Below are positions 22,311-34,720 of a DNA stretch of 64,000 nucleotides, one piece after another (positions within the stretch are counted from its first letter, which is position 1; every line of letters begins with the position of its first letter). The notes under the pieces are model-generated. The model did no database searches. It saw only the letters and a list, made by a program, of their open reading frames with translations, and was not told where the DNA came from. This stretch comes from Pipra filicauda (Eukaryota > Chordata > Aves > Passeriformes > Pipridae): contig NW_024104903.1 in NCBI RefSeq assembly GCF_003945595.2, positions 1-64,000 on the forward strand, read 5' to 3'. Both the position numbers and the translations under genes were made by a program.

Positions 22311-22719
22311 TGGTTTGAGGGTGTCCAAAGTCTCTCCCCATAGAAGTTCTTTGAGCAGCTGGAGGCTCCAGAGGGGCTCAATCCCTTCCTGGTGCTTCTC
22401 CATAAGCATCCTGGAGCCACGGGAACATAAATCCCCGGGACAGAGCCGTGGACAGTGGGAAATTTCCCACATGGTGCTCTTTCCTGGGAATGCTGTGGGG
22501 GCAACACATGATCCTCAAGGATGAAAATTGTGCATCCTTTTTCCCAGAGCCACTTTCCATAGCCTGGCCTTGGAAACACCATTCCCTGGGGATGATCTGA
22601 GTCGTGGAATTCTTTAGCTTGGAAAACACCTTTAAGTTCCTCCAATCCAACCTTTCCCTGCCGTGTTCACCATCACACCAAGTCCCCAAGTGCTGCTTTT
22701 CCAAGCCTTTTAAATCCCT

Positions 22720-23435
22720 CCATTGGGAATTGAGGGGTTTTTTTGAGAGATACCAGATGGTTTTAGGTCTTGGAGAGCTCAGGTGGAGGCTCATCCCTAC
22801 AGTATTCCAACCTGGGTTCCCAAGGGGCTGATTATTCCAGGGTCTTGCTATTCCCAGGCTGGAATTGAGGGGTTTTTTTGAGGGATACCAGGTGGTTTTT
22901 GGTCTTCGTGAGCTCAAGGGGAGACTCATCCCTGCAGGATCCCAGCCTGGGTTCTCAGGAGGCTGAGTATTCCAGGTTCCCGCTGTTCCCATGCTGGAAT
23001 TGAGGTGTTTTTTGAGGGATACCAGGTGGTTTTAGGTCTTAGAACTTCATCAGTGAGCTCATCCCTGCCACATTCCAGCTTGGATTCTTGGAGGGCTGCG
23101 CTGCTGGGAGTATTCCAGGTTCCTGCTCTTCCCATGCTGGAATTGAGGTGTTTTTTTTAGGGATACCAGGGGGATTTAGGTCTTGGTGAGCTCAGGTGGA
23201 GGCTTATCCCTCCAGGATTCCAGCCTGGGTTCCCAGGGGGGCTGATTATCCCAGGTTCCTGCTCTTCCTATGCTGGAATTGAGGGGTTTTTTGAGGGATA
23301 GAAGGTGGTTTTAGGTCTTAGAATTTCATTGGTGAGCTCAGGTGGAGGCTCATCCCTACAGAATTCCAGCCTGGGTTCCCGGGGAGGCTGATTATTCCAG
23401 GTTATTGCTCTTCCCATGCTGGAATTGAGGGTTCC
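22720..23435. repeat. About 136-bp tandem repeat, 5 copies
   Basis: Each unit runs 'ctggaattgaggggtttttt', 'gataccagatggttttaggt', 'gaggctcatccctacag', 'cctgggttccca', 'gctgattattccagg'. Unit starts lie near 22725, 22861, 22995, 23141, 23275 and 23421. Confidence 0.9.
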
Positions 23436-23439
23436 TTGG

Positions 23440-24600
23440 GGGAAGGACAGTCGTGGGCTCTTTCATCTGCTCAGGGATGGGTTCTTCCTACGGAGGAGCT
23501 GCAGAGAGACGAGTTTTTGGCTGATTCATCCCAGCTGGTGCCGAGAGAGGAGTGGGTGGGATGACAACTCCTCCTGCTGGATCTGCTCCCTGGGGAAGGG
23601 AGGGTTGGAAAACAAACCAGTGGGATCTGGCAGACGCTGAGAGGTGGGAAAAGCCCCGTGAGGGTTTGAGGGAGAGCAAGGGGAAGGCTTTCCAGAGGGT
23701 TCTTTCTCCTCTTGCCTTCTTCCCAGAAGGGTCTGATGTCACAAAAAAATGAAAAAAAAAGAAAAAATAATAGGGGAAAAATGGACCAGAAACTTCCAAG
23801 TGGGATGTTTTTTATCGGTCTGAGAGGAAAGGGATGAGAAAACATTTGAGTTGTCACTGCTGTGGTTCAGAGTCTGTCTCTGAACTCATGAATTTCCTTT
23901 CCCAACATGTTTTAGAGGCAGACAGGAGCGTGTCTGTGGTTTGGCATCGATAAAATATGTGTTTAAGGAGCTCCCTGCGTTTATTTTGTCCCTCAGCCAA
24001 GATCAGCCTGATGTAAAACAAACCCAAATTGGAGAGACGTCCCCCTGTGCCACGTGCCTGGAAGTGCAGCTCTGCCGGTGATCCCAGGGAAGCAAACAAT
24101 TAACCCGGGAGAAATTGGATCCCTGGGATAAACCCAAGGACTGGCTAAGGAGGGGCAGGGGAAAGGCTTCCAAGGAAGGATCCAACTCCAGGATATCAGG
24201 TTTGTGCCCTGTGAAGGAGAACTGACACTTGCTGTGGGCTCAGGAAGGAGGTGGCTGCACATCCAGGGTATCCCACTGGGAATGAGAGGATAACACACAG
24301 CCTGGCTCTTCCTAAAGTTGCTTTTTTAGCCCTAACAGGGATGTTTTTGTCCAATGATTATTTAAATCAAAATAAAGACTCAAGAAGGGCTTGGCTGAGC
24401 TTGTCTCAGGCTCCAAGAATGGCTTCTCCAGGCCTTAATCCTGAGCCTCTGCAAGCTGGGACATGAGAAATCCCAATAAATTACTTAGTTAATATTCTTA
24501 ATCCGGGTCTGGATTAAGCTGCAGTTATGATTGATTAGCTTGGCTGAGAAAGAAGCCTTTGGATAAGTTGCTCTCCCAGCTGCCATGAGCCTGGAAAGAG
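23440..24600. other. Gene-free unique sequence
   Basis: No coding or repeat feature is evident apart from an A-rich stretch at 23740-23775. Nothing else seen. Confidence 0.4.
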
Positions 24601-24604
24601 AGGG

Positions 24605-24870
24605 ATCATGGAATCATAGAATGGTTTGGGTTGGAAGGGAGCTGAAAAATCATTGTCTTCCAACCCCCTGCCATGGGCAGGGACACCTTCCACTAGCCCA
24701 GGTTGCTCCAGCCTGGCCTTGGACACTTCCAGGGATGGGGCAGCCACAGCTTCTTTGGGAATTCCATCCCAGCCCCTCCCCACCCTCCCAGCCAAAAATT
24801 CCTTCCCTATATCCCACCTAACCCTGCCCTCTGGCAGTGGGAAGCCATTCCCTCTGTCCTAGTGATCTGT
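24605..24870 (-). mobile_element. CR1 LINE 3' part
   Basis: Antisense: 'catggaatcatagaatggtt', 'ccatgggcagggacaccttc', 'ggcagccacagcttctttgg', 'ttccctatatcccacctaac'. Confidence 0.9.
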
Positions 24871-25524
24871 GGGTGCAAAGAATTCCTCTTCCATGTGATG
24901 TGAGCTCCCTGCGGAGCTTCCAGAGGTTCCCAGGGATTGCCCCGTGCTGCAGGAGGCAGACAGCTGATGCCTTCCCAAAAAAAATGCCGTGATTCCAGCT
25001 GGGTGGTGGCACTTGGGGTGCCCCTCCCTTGCCAACAGGGCAGGAGCTTTTCCTGCCAAGGTGGGAGAGACAAGGAAGTCTCTCCTCCTACCCCAGAGGT
25101 CACTTAGAGCCGAATGAGCTCATGGATTTGGGGTTTTTGTTTGGGTTTTAAAGCTGTTCTGTGTCATCTCTCCCACCTATTTCTCAAGCTTTAAGTGGAC
25201 TCTTTAACCCCTCAAGGCTTGGTTTGCCCAAGTGGGCCGGAATGGGGTGGTAATTACCTCCAACAGCTTTAATTAGTGCTCCTGGTTCATCCTTGGGGGT
25301 CCCCCAGGCAGGAACAGATCCCGACTTCCCACAGTTCATTCCTGGTGCTGGAAGCACCACTTGGGTTGGAGGGAGGACCTGGAGGGGTTAAATCTCCCCT
25401 TCCACCCCTCTCCTGAGCATCCTTGAATCCCACATTGTCTCCAGTTCTTTATTCAGAAGGATTTCTGACAAAACCAGGCCTGGCAGGAACTCAGGTGCCC
25501 TGAAGAAGAAAATCTGGTGCTGGG

Positions 25525-25660
25525 GGGGAGATTTGAGGGGGGTGAGGGGACATTTGAAGGGAGTGAGGGGACATTTGAGGGGGGTGAGGTGACATTTGAA
25601 GGGATGAGGAGACATTTGAAGGGGCTGAGGGGGGATTTGAAGGAGGTGAGGGGATGTGAA
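25525..25660. repeat. About 20-bp minisatellite, 6-7 copies
   Basis: Units of 'gaggggacatttgaaggg' and close variants. Confidence 0.9.
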
Positions 25661-26099
25661 CTGGACCCAGAAGTTCTGACCACTCTTCCTTGCCCAGGAA
25701 CTTTTCAGAATCCTGTTTTTTTTAATTGGCCTTCTCCTCCTTCTCCCGTGGGATCCTATACTGAATCACACAGCCATGATTTAGTTCCATTTTCCTTTTA
25801 TTTCCTTCTTCTTTATTATTTTTCTTTCTATTATCACCTTTCAAAGAACTTCCACAAGGGCTGTGCTGGGTCATCCTCGGAGTCCCTTCCTGTGTGCTGG
25901 GGGAAAAACAAAATAACAACACAAAAGTGACAAAACCGAGAGATTTAATTCCAAAAATAGAACAGGGAAGAGCTTGGTCCAGTTTTTCCTTTTTGAAAGT
26001 CCAAGACAGGGTTGTTTTTTATCCTGTGCTGCTTTAATTGGATGTTGTCTTCGGGGTAATTCTTTTTCCCAAAAATCCCATTTGTAGCACAGGATCCAG

Positions 26100-26560
26100 C
26101 TCTGGGGTTTCCCAGAATAAGAAGGATGTGGAGCTGCTGGAGCAGGTCCAGAGGAGGCCACGGAGATGCTCCAAAGGCTGGAGCCCCTCTGCTCTGGAGC
26201 CAGGCTGGGAGAGCTGGGAATGTCCAACCTGGAGAAGAGAAGGCTCCAGGGAGACCTGAGAGCTCCTTCCAAGGGCCTAAAGGGGCTCCAGGAGAGCTGG
26301 AGAGGGATTTGGGACAAGGGATGGAGGGACAGGACACAGGGAATGGCTTCCCACTGCCAGAGGGTTAGACGGGATATTGGGAAGGAATTCTTGGTTGGGA
26401 GGGTGGGGAGGGTCTGGAATGGAATTCCCAGAGAAGCTGTGGCTGCCCCATCCCTGGAAGTGTCCAAGGCCAGGTTGGAGTAACCTGGGATAGCAGGAGG
26501 TATTCCTGCCCATGGAATGAGATGGTTTTTAAGGTCCCTTCCAAATCATCCTGGGATTTT
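26100..26560 (+). mobile_element. CR1 LINE 3' part
   Basis: Sense: 'gagctgctggagcaggtcca', 'ggagagctgggaatgtccaa', 'gacgggatattgggaaggaa', 'agctgtggctgccccatccc', ending near 'ggtcccttccaaatcatcct'. Confidence 0.9.
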
Positions 26561-27074
26561 GATGGACTCTCAGCTTTCTCCCAAGTTTGTAAAACCTCTG
26601 GATTGAGCCTGGTTGGACTGGCTCTGACTGAGCTCCTCTTGAGCTGCCTGAGGGTTTATTTTTTTAATCTTGGCTGAGTGGGAAGAGCAATTTTTCAAAT
26701 TAACCGAGTGTTTCTGGCTCATCTGCTGGACTTTTGGGCATCTTTGTGTTGAGGGGCCGTAGATTTATAGAAATAGCAAAAACCAAGCTATAATTCCCTG
26801 CAAAATGAGATATTTGTCACTCTGACCCAAGGACAGAGAGAAGAGGAGTGGAGTGGAGATGTGGGATGTGGAGAGGAGGGAGGGATGGGGTGATGGGATG
26901 GGGCTTGGGATGGAACTGGAGGTCCCTTGGCTGGAAATTGTTCACTCAGCTGAAGAATTGAAGAGCTGGAGCTGAACTGGGCTGGGTTTAGGGATAATAA
27001 ACAGGGAAAAAAGGAGCGCCTGACACATGGAAAATCACGGCCTGGGGTAAATTGAGATGTAACAAAGGGCTGCA
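26561..27074. other. Gene-free unique sequence
   Basis: Nothing recognised; a purine-rich patch (26835-26890) is present. Confidence 0.35.
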
Positions 27075-27310
27075 GAGCAGTTAAAATCAGTTAAATAATC
27101 AGTTAAAATCAGTTAAAATCAGTTAAAAAATCAGTTAAAATCAGTAAAAAATCAGTTAAAAAATCAGTTAAAAAATCAGTTAAAAATCAGTTAAAATCAG
27201 TTAAAAAATCAGTTAAGAATCAGTTAAAAAAATCAGTTAAAAAAATCAGTTAAAAAAATCAGTTAAAAAAATCAGTTAAAAAAATCAGTTAAAAAAATCA
27301 GTTAAAAAAG
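27075..27310. repeat. CAGTTA(A)n microsatellite, about 20 copies
   Basis: Tandem 'aatcagttaaaa' units of 10 to 13 bp, differing mainly in A-run length. The reverse strand reads TAACTG, which is the MYB core site. Confidence 0.9.
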
Positions 27311-27343
27311 CATTAAAAAAAAAAGAGACAAAATTCATAAACA

Positions 27344-27596
27344 CAATTGGAGTCCTCTCATCCATTTTGCTTCCATCAGAACCCTAATTTTCCAGGTTTA
27401 CCCTTTTTTATGTGCTTTGGGTTCTGGAATCGTCTCTCCCATGATGGGCTTGAAAATGATCCTCAGCACTGACACCCAAGAGCTGGAATTCCCAAGGGTG
27501 AGGGAAAGCTGAGAAGAAAATGAGATAAATAAGTTTTTCTCTCTGTGAAAAGGTGTGAGGAGCTCCCTGGACAACCTTTGTGCTTTTCCCAGCATC
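27344..27596 (-). repeat. Dispersed repeat or duplicated segment, copy 1
   Basis: Matches 50518-50745 on the opposite strand: 'ccattttgcttccatcagaa', 'atgtgctttgggttctgga', 'aatgatcctcagcactgaca', 'gacaacctttgtg'. I cannot name the family. Confidence 0.8.
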
Positions 27597-28025
27597 ACAG
27601 AATGGTTTGGGTTGGAAGGGATCCTAAAGATCATGGAATTCCAACCCTCTGCCACGGGATATATTTAATTTCCAGCTCACTGGATGTATTTATATTTATG
27701 TAATATATGTTATATATCATTTATATTTATGTATTGGAGGTATATATATATTTATATTGGATATATTTAATTTCCAGCTCACTGGATATATTTATAATTA
27801 TATAATATATATAATACATAATTTATACTTCTGTATTGGATATATATACACATATTTATTTATATTGAATATATAACCTTCCACTATCCCAGAATGCTCC
27901 AATCTGGCCTTGGACACTTCCAGGGATGGAGCAGCCACAGCTTCTCTGGGATTTCTATTCCAGCACTTCACCACCCTCCCAGGGAAGAATTTCTTCCCAG
28001 TGTCTCATCCTAACATTCCCTCAGC
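27590..28025 (-). mobile_element. CR1 LINE 3' part split by AT-rich insert
   Basis: Antisense CR1 'cacagaatggtttgggttgg' up to 'ccctctgccacgggat' (27656), broken by 27657-27875, then resumes 'aaccttccactatcccagaa' to about 28010. Confidence 0.85.
27657..27875. repeat. AT-rich satellite units (about 115 bp, 2 copies) inside CR1
   Basis: Two units with 'tatttaatttccagctcact' and TATA-type filler. It is the same repeat as the large array at 30885-31895. Confidence 0.85.
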
Positions 28026-28029
28026 ATCC

Positions 28030-28885
28030 AGATAAAATAATTCCAAGATGTTTGTTATTTATTCTCTTTTTTTTTTTTTTTTTTTTTTTTATGGAGAGCT
28101 GACTCACAGCAGGGTTTGGAACAGGTTGTTCATGGAAATACAAATTGAGGTGAATTTGTAGGAGGAGGATCCAATCCAGCCCTAGATCTGAATGTGTCCC
28201 TCAGTGTTTCAGGCAGGCAGAGATTCCTGAAACTTTATAGGAGACAAAAAAAGCCTGGAAAAATAATGCGTTTGGATTCCTAATGGTATTGTTCTAGTTT
28301 GGTCTTGATAAGATCACGGGGAAGGAAAATCAGGGAACAAAACACCCTGGGACACTTCCTGGCCGTGGAGTCAACTGGTGACTCTCCAGGAAAGGATTTC
28401 TCTCCCTCTAAAATAAGAAGGAGGAATCCAAAATCCCGACTGGAAAGCAGAGATGGGACTTTCAGGGACAGTCAGGTCAAAAGAGTGTGAAGAATGAAAC
28501 AGTGTGGGCAGTTGTGGGGCTGGGCATGGATTTTCCATGTGTTATGGATATGGACATAACTGGCTCCAGGAGAGATCCTCTGTGGTGTCATTCCAGCCCC
28601 AGGGCAGCTGGAAACATCCTCTGGATGTGGTGACATCCTCTGGAGCTTCTCACCACTTGGATACACCTATTAATGTATGATTACAGGTATAATCTTTTAG
28701 CTGACTTAATCCAGACCCAGCCAGGATTTGGGCAATCCAGGAGTTCCAGAGACACCCTGAAATCAGGGAATCCTCCTAACCAGAGGTCTGGGATGGCCCT
28801 GGGGCACCATTTCCCTGCTCTGCTTGAAAAGAGGAAGCCAAAGGGCAGGTTCCCAGGAGGATTTCAACACCTTGGTGTGATCTGG
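28030..28885. other. Gene-free sequence with a poly-T run
   Basis: Contains a poly-T run at about 28067-28090. The rest is unique DNA in which I see no gene. Confidence 0.35.
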
Positions 28886-28889
28886 CCCA

Positions 28890-29992
28890 TGCTTGGATCC
28901 TGACCTGGAGCATCTCTTCCCCACAGGGGCACCCTGTGCTGGGTTAGGAACTGGCTGGAGGGCTGGGCCCAGAGAGTGGTGGGGATGGAGCTGCATCCAG
29001 TTGGGATCCGGTCACCAGTGGTGTCCCCAGGGATCAGTGCTGGGCCCAGTCCTGTTTAATGTCTTTATTGGTGATTTAGATGAGGGGATCAAGTGAACCA
29101 TCAGCAAATTTGCAGATGACACCAAGCTGGGGAGGAGTGTTGATCTGCTGGAAGGCAGGAGGGCTCTGCAGAGGGACCTGGATAGGTTGGAGAGTTGAGT
29201 TGATTCCAATGGGATGAGGTTCAACAAGGCCAAGGGCCGGGTCCTGCACTTTGGCCACAACAACCCCTGGCAGCTCCACGGGCTGGGACAGAGTGGCTGG
29301 AGAGCAGCCAGGCAGGAAGGGAGCTGGGATTTGGGATGGGCAGGAAGCTGAACAGGAGCCAGAGTGTGCCCAGGTGGGCAAGAAGGCCAATGGATCCTGG
29401 CCTGAATCAGGAAGAGTGTGGCCAACAGGTCCAAGGAAGTGATTCTTCCCCTGGACTCAGTGCTGGTGAGGCCTCCCCTGGAGTGCTGTGTCCAGCTCTG
29501 GGCCCTCAGCTCAGGAAGGACATGGAGGTCCTGGAGCAGGTGCAGAGAAGAGCAACGAGGCTGGGGAAGGGTCTGGAGCACAATTCCCATGAGGAGAGGC
29601 TGAGGGAGCTGGGACTGTTCAGCCTGGAGAAGAGGAGGCTCAGAGGAGACCTCCTCACTCTCTGCAACTCCCTGAAAAGAGGTTGTAGCCAGGTGGGGGT
29701 TGGTCTCTTTTCCCAGGCAACAATCAGCAAGACAAGAGGGCTCAGTCTTAAGCTGTGCCAGGGGAGGTTTAGGTTGGATATTAGAAAGAATTTCTTTCCA
29801 GAGAGGATAATCAGCCATTGGAATGGGCTGCCCAGGGAGGGGGTGGATTCTCCGTCCCTGGAGGTTTTTAAGATAAGACTGGATGTGGCATCAGTGCCAT
29901 GGTCTGGGAACCGCAGCGGTGTTGGATCAAGGGTTGGACTTGATGATCTCGGAGGTCCCTTCCAACCCAGCTGATTCTATGATTCTATGACT
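28890..29992 (+). mobile_element. CR1 LINE, 1.1-kb 3' part with reverse-transcriptase relic
   Basis: The longest CR1 here. It encodes remnants of the ORF2 reverse transcriptase: SVLGPVLFNVFIGDLDEGIK, then after a stop [15 protein letters not shown] with the polymerase ADD motif, followed by the usual 3' region and 'attctatgattctatgac'. Stops and frame breaks make it inactive. Confidence 0.93.
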
Positions 29993-29994
29993 CC

Positions 29995-30880
29995 CACGGG
30001 AAGCACCTGGAATGGGGAATGTGTGGGAGATCGGCAGGAGTAGCCCCAGGGACCGAGTTCTTTGATGATTTGACGTGGAAAGGGTCGAAAACTGGGTTAG
30101 TTTGCAGCAAATCCAGGGGTGGGATCAGCTCCAAATTCCTCTTGGCTTCCCGACAGCTGAGCGTGGGACACCTGTGAGGGTCTGAGGTGACAGATCTGTG
30201 GCAGAGGGGTGGGGGTGACACCTCACTATGCTGTCCTGATTTTGGGGAGGTGACAACCGTGAAGGATATGAAGAACGAGACTTGTGTTGTGGTAAATCCC
30301 TGCAGCAAAGGGGAAAGATGGAGAAAAAGAAGGAAAAAATCATCCTTCATCCACTGTCTGGACCCAAGGAAGGGAAAAGCTGGAGCTTGAACTCCCCCAG
30401 GAGCTGCTCAACACACAGAGCCACCTCTTCTCCTCCCTGGAGTGCTCCAAAGTGTTTTCCCTGCCGAAAAATGGGAGAAGCAGGAGAAGGGGGAGGGTTC
30501 TGTGTTGGCTCAGCCTCTTCCTCCCACCAAACCTGCCCAAAATGACCCAGACAGGGTTAAATTCTGCAGTTGTTCCAAAGGGTTTTATTTAGGGCTGGAA
30601 AATCCCTGGTGGTGACATGGTGGAACCAATTCCATCCTGCAGCTCCTGGTGCGGTGGAAATCGGGTAGGGAACAGGGACACGTGGATTGGGAGAGATGGA
30701 GTTATGTGGGAACCTTCTGAGATGTCACCTAAGTGAGGTGACCACAGGGAAGCCCAGTAGTTAAAAACATCAGGGCAAAGAAAAGGGAGAGGTCCCAAAA
30801 GAAAAGGGAGAAATCCCAAAAGAAGAGGAAGAGATCCCATGAGCCCAAGCCCGGATGTTCCTGTCCTTCCTTGATGCTCA
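29995..30880. other. Gene-free unique sequence
   Basis: A cysteine-bearing open stretch near 30187-30390 (with KNETCVVVNPC) has no splice-site or family support. Otherwise nothing seen. Confidence 0.35.
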
Positions 30881-30884
30881 TTGG

Positions 30885-31895
30885 ATATATTTTTTATATT
30901 TATAATGATTTATGATATAATGTATATTATATAATGTATATTTATATATTGGGTGTATATATATATATTTATATTGGATATATTTAATTTCCAGCTCATT
31001 AGATATATTTATTATTATAATTATATAATATATATAATATATAATTTATATTTATGTATTAGATATATTTAACTTCCAGGTCAAATGATATATGCATATT
31101 TACATTTTTAATTATAATGATATAGGATATATTATATAACCTATATATTGGAAGGATATTTATTTATACTGGATATATTTAATTTCCAGCTCATTGGATA
31201 TAGTTATATTTACAATTATATAATATATTTCATATATATAATTTATATTTATATATTGAATATATATTTATCTATATTAGATATAGTTAATTTCCAGCTC
31301 ATTGAGTAGATTTATATTAACAATTATATAATACATATTGTATATATAATTTATATTTATATATTCCACACGTATATTTATTTATATTGGATATATTTAA
31401 TTTCCAGCTCACTGGATAGAGATCCTATTTGCAATTATATAATACAGATTATATATATATATATTTATATATATAATATATTATATATAATTAATATTTT
31501 TATGTTGGATATATATTTATCTATATTGGATATATTTAATTTCCAGCTCATTGGATAGATTCCTATTTACAATTATATAATACATATTATATATATTATT
31601 TATATTTATATATTCCACACATATATTTATTTATATTGGACATATTTAATTTCCAGCTCATTGGATAGATTCCTATTTACAATTATATATATTAATATAT
31701 ATATAATATATATATAATATATATATTACATATATTATATATAATTAATACTTATATATTGGATATATATTTATTTATATTAGATATATTTAATTTCCAT
31801 CTCATTGGACATATTTATAATTACACTATATATATATAATTTATATTTATATCTTGCACATATATATTTATTTATATTGGATATATTTCATTTCC
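30885..31895. repeat. About 115-bp AT-rich tandem array, 8-9 copies
   Basis: Regular 'tttaatttccagctcattgg' blocks near 30985, 31175, 31290, 31400, 31530, 31650 and 31790, separated by TATATTTATAT filler. Diverged units lie at both ends. Confidence 0.92.
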
Positions 31896-31899
31896 AGCC

Positions 31900-32344
31900 T
31901 CGTTTCTGCCCCGTTATCCCAGATCCTGGCACACATTTTTCCAGCTCCCTGCCCTTTCCCAGCCAGGCACTGCCTTCCACGCTCCAGTTGTGCCACCCGA
32001 GGTGACACCACCCCCCTCAGTGTCCCGTGTGCCTCCGAGGAAATTCCAGCCATGGCACTGCCACCCTCCCACCTGCCTCACACATACCCGAGCCTGGGAT
32101 GGGACCTTCCCAATTAACTATCCCAAATTTACGGCTCCATAACCCCTAAAATGCCAAGTGGCCAATTTTGGACCTTTGTCCACCATCCCACTTGTCCATC
32201 CAACCCCTCCTGCCAGCAGAGCCGTGCTGGAGCACCTCCCACGGCCCTGCTGAGGGCTCCCTGAGGAGCAGATCTGAATCCCTGGAGCTGATCATTCCTC
32301 TCCGGGATGTGTTTGTGCCACCAGTCCTTGGAATCGAGGGAACA
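31900..32344. other. Gene-free unique sequence
   Basis: Nothing recognised. Confidence 0.3.
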
Positions 32345-32548
32345 AACCTTGTTAATCACAGAAAGGATTTAACTGCAAGGGAACTTCGGGATCATCCCGT
32401 TCCACCCCCTGCCATGGGCAGGGACACCTTCCACTATCCCAGGTTGCTCCAAGCCCCATCCACCCCCTGCCATGGGCAGGGACACCTTCCACTATCCCAG
32501 GTTGCTCCAAGCCCCATCCAAGCTGGCCTTGGACACTTGCATGGATGA
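32345..32548 (-). mobile_element. CR1 LINE 3' fragment with internal 60-bp duplication
   Basis: Antisense; 'ccaccccctgccatgggcag' through 'ttgctccaagccccatcca' occurs twice in tandem (about 32402-32461 and 32460-32520). Confidence 0.88.
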
Positions 32549-33094
32549 GTCGTCCACAACCACTCCTGAAGAGTAACACAATTATTTTTCCATTTTTCCT
32601 GTCAAAAACCAGTCAAATTTAGATCAAACCAGATCAAACCCTGCTTTATCAGCACAGAGCTTTTCCAGGGTGCTCCCACCTCCGCAGGACACGGAGCCTT
32701 GACTTCCCAGGCTGACTTCCAGACTCATCCCTGCAAGATGAATTCCCTGGAACAGGTCCTGCTCTTGGGTCACTGCCTTGTGACATCTGGGAGCAGTGAC
32801 ACACCTCCCCTGGCATTCCCATTGGCATTCCCTCCCTATTCCCACTGGCATTCCGGCCCTGAGCCTGGCAGCATTCCATCTCTTGGGCAAGCACTGTGGC
32901 TTCTCCTCCCCACACCCACGTGTCTGGCCATCGGAGAGGAATGGTTGGAGCTCTTGGGGTTATCAGGGCTGACTTCACCATCCTGTTGATCCTGTTTGAC
33001 GTCAGCAGAGCTGGTGGTTCAACATCAGGGGCAGAAACCTCAAAAATAGCTGCGAATCCACCCCAAAAAATGCTCAGTGCAATAACCCCCCACT

Positions 33095-34720
33095 TTTTTT
33101 TTTCCCCCTTGAAAAAGAAGCTGCTCTGAGGTTTGGGGTCTCCTTGAACTTCCTCTGGCCATGCCTTCACTGTGATGGGCAGTGGCTGGTCCCACCAGAT
33201 GGTCTAAATACCTTGGATGAGCATCACCCCTCCTTGAGGAGCTCTTGTTCATCTGATTTATCTCCTGCCAAGACACTGATGCTGGCCCCCAAATATTTAA
33301 CCCTCAGCTCATCCATCTAATCTTCCACATGTTTGTGGAGCCTCTCCCTTTTCTCCTTCTGCTTCTCCATCTTCTAAATCCCAGGCTGGGAGTTGCAATG
33401 ATTGGTCCAAATGTTTTGGATGAGCATCATCCCTCCTTGAGGAATTCTTGCTCCTCTGATTTACCTCCTGACAAGAAACCAATGTTGCCCCCAATCATTA
33501 AACCCTCACCTCATCCATCTAATCCTTCTTCCACGTGTTTTTCTCCTTGAAGAGGAATCTGCTCTGGGTTTGGTGTCTCCTTGAACTTCCTCTGGCCATG
33601 CCTTCACTGCGATGGGCAATGATTGATCCCATAGATGTTCTAAAGCCTTGGATGAGCATCACCCTCCTTGAGGAGCTCTTGTTCATCTATCTCCTGCCAA
33701 GACACTGATGTTGGCCCCCAAATATTTAACCCTCAGCTCAACCCATCTAATCTTCCACATGTTTTTGGAGCCTCTCTCTCTTCTTCTTCTGCTTCTCCAT
33801 CTTCTAAATCCCAGTCTGGGAGTTGCAATGATTGGTCCCACCAGATGTTCCAAATGTTTTGGATGAGCATCATCCCTCCTTGAGGAATTCTTGCTCCTCT
33901 GAGTTATCTCCTGCCAAGAAACCAATGTTGGTCCCAATCATTAAACCCTCACCTCATCCATCTAATCCTTCTTCCACGTGTTTTTCTCCTTGAAGAGGAA
34001 TCTGCTCTGGGTTTGGTGTCTCCTTGAACTTCCTCTGGCCATGCCTTCACTGCGATGGGCAATGATTGATCCCATAGATGCTCTAAAGCCTTGGATGAGC
34101 ATCACCCCTCCTTGAGGAACTCTTGTTCATCTATCTCCTGCCAAGACACTGATGTTGGCCCCCAAATATTTAACCCTCAGCTCAACCCATCTAATCTTCC
34201 ACATGTTTTTGGAGCCTCTCCCTTTTCTCCTTCTGCTTCTCCATCTTCTAAATCCCAGTCTGGGAGTTGCAATGATTGGTCCCACCAGATGTTCCAAATG
34301 TTTTGGATGAGCATCATCCCTCCTTGAGGAATTCTTGCTCCTCTGATTTATCTCCTGCCAAGAAACCAATGTTGGTCCCAATCATTAAACCCTCACCTCA
34401 TCCATCTAATCCTTCTTCCACGTGTTTTTCTCCTTGAAGAGGAATCTGCTCTGGGTTTGGTGTCTCCTTGAACTTCCTCTGGCCATGCCTTCACTGCGAT
34501 GGGCAATGATTGATCCCATAGATGTTCTAAATACCTTGGATGAGCTCCTTGAGGGGCTCTTGCTCATCTGATTTATCTCCTGACAAGAGACTAATGTTGG
34601 CCCCCAATCATTTAACCCTCACCCTCGTCCATCTAATCTTTCTTCCACCTGTTTTTGGAGCCTCTGCCTCTTCTCCTTCTGCTTCTCCATCTTCTAAATG
34701 CCAGGCTGGGAGTTGCAGTG
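33095..34720. repeat. About 440-bp dimeric tandem repeat, 3.6 copies
   Basis: 'tctccttgaacttcctctgg' recurs at about 33140, 33573, 34017 and 34464. Each unit contains two related halves of about 200 bp, both with 'ctccttgagga', 'tctgatttatctcctg' and 'catccatctaatc'. Open frames within it repeat the same peptide and are not genes. Confidence 0.93.

Noticed and set aside
29336..29974. 212-codon plus-strand frame
   Set aside because: Read from the CR1 3' region, after the reverse-transcriptase relic; not an independent gene.
30187..30390. Cysteine-bearing frame (KNETCVVVNPC) considered as a Ly6 exon
   Set aside because: Lacks the CxxC start, the CC…CN end and clear splice borders.
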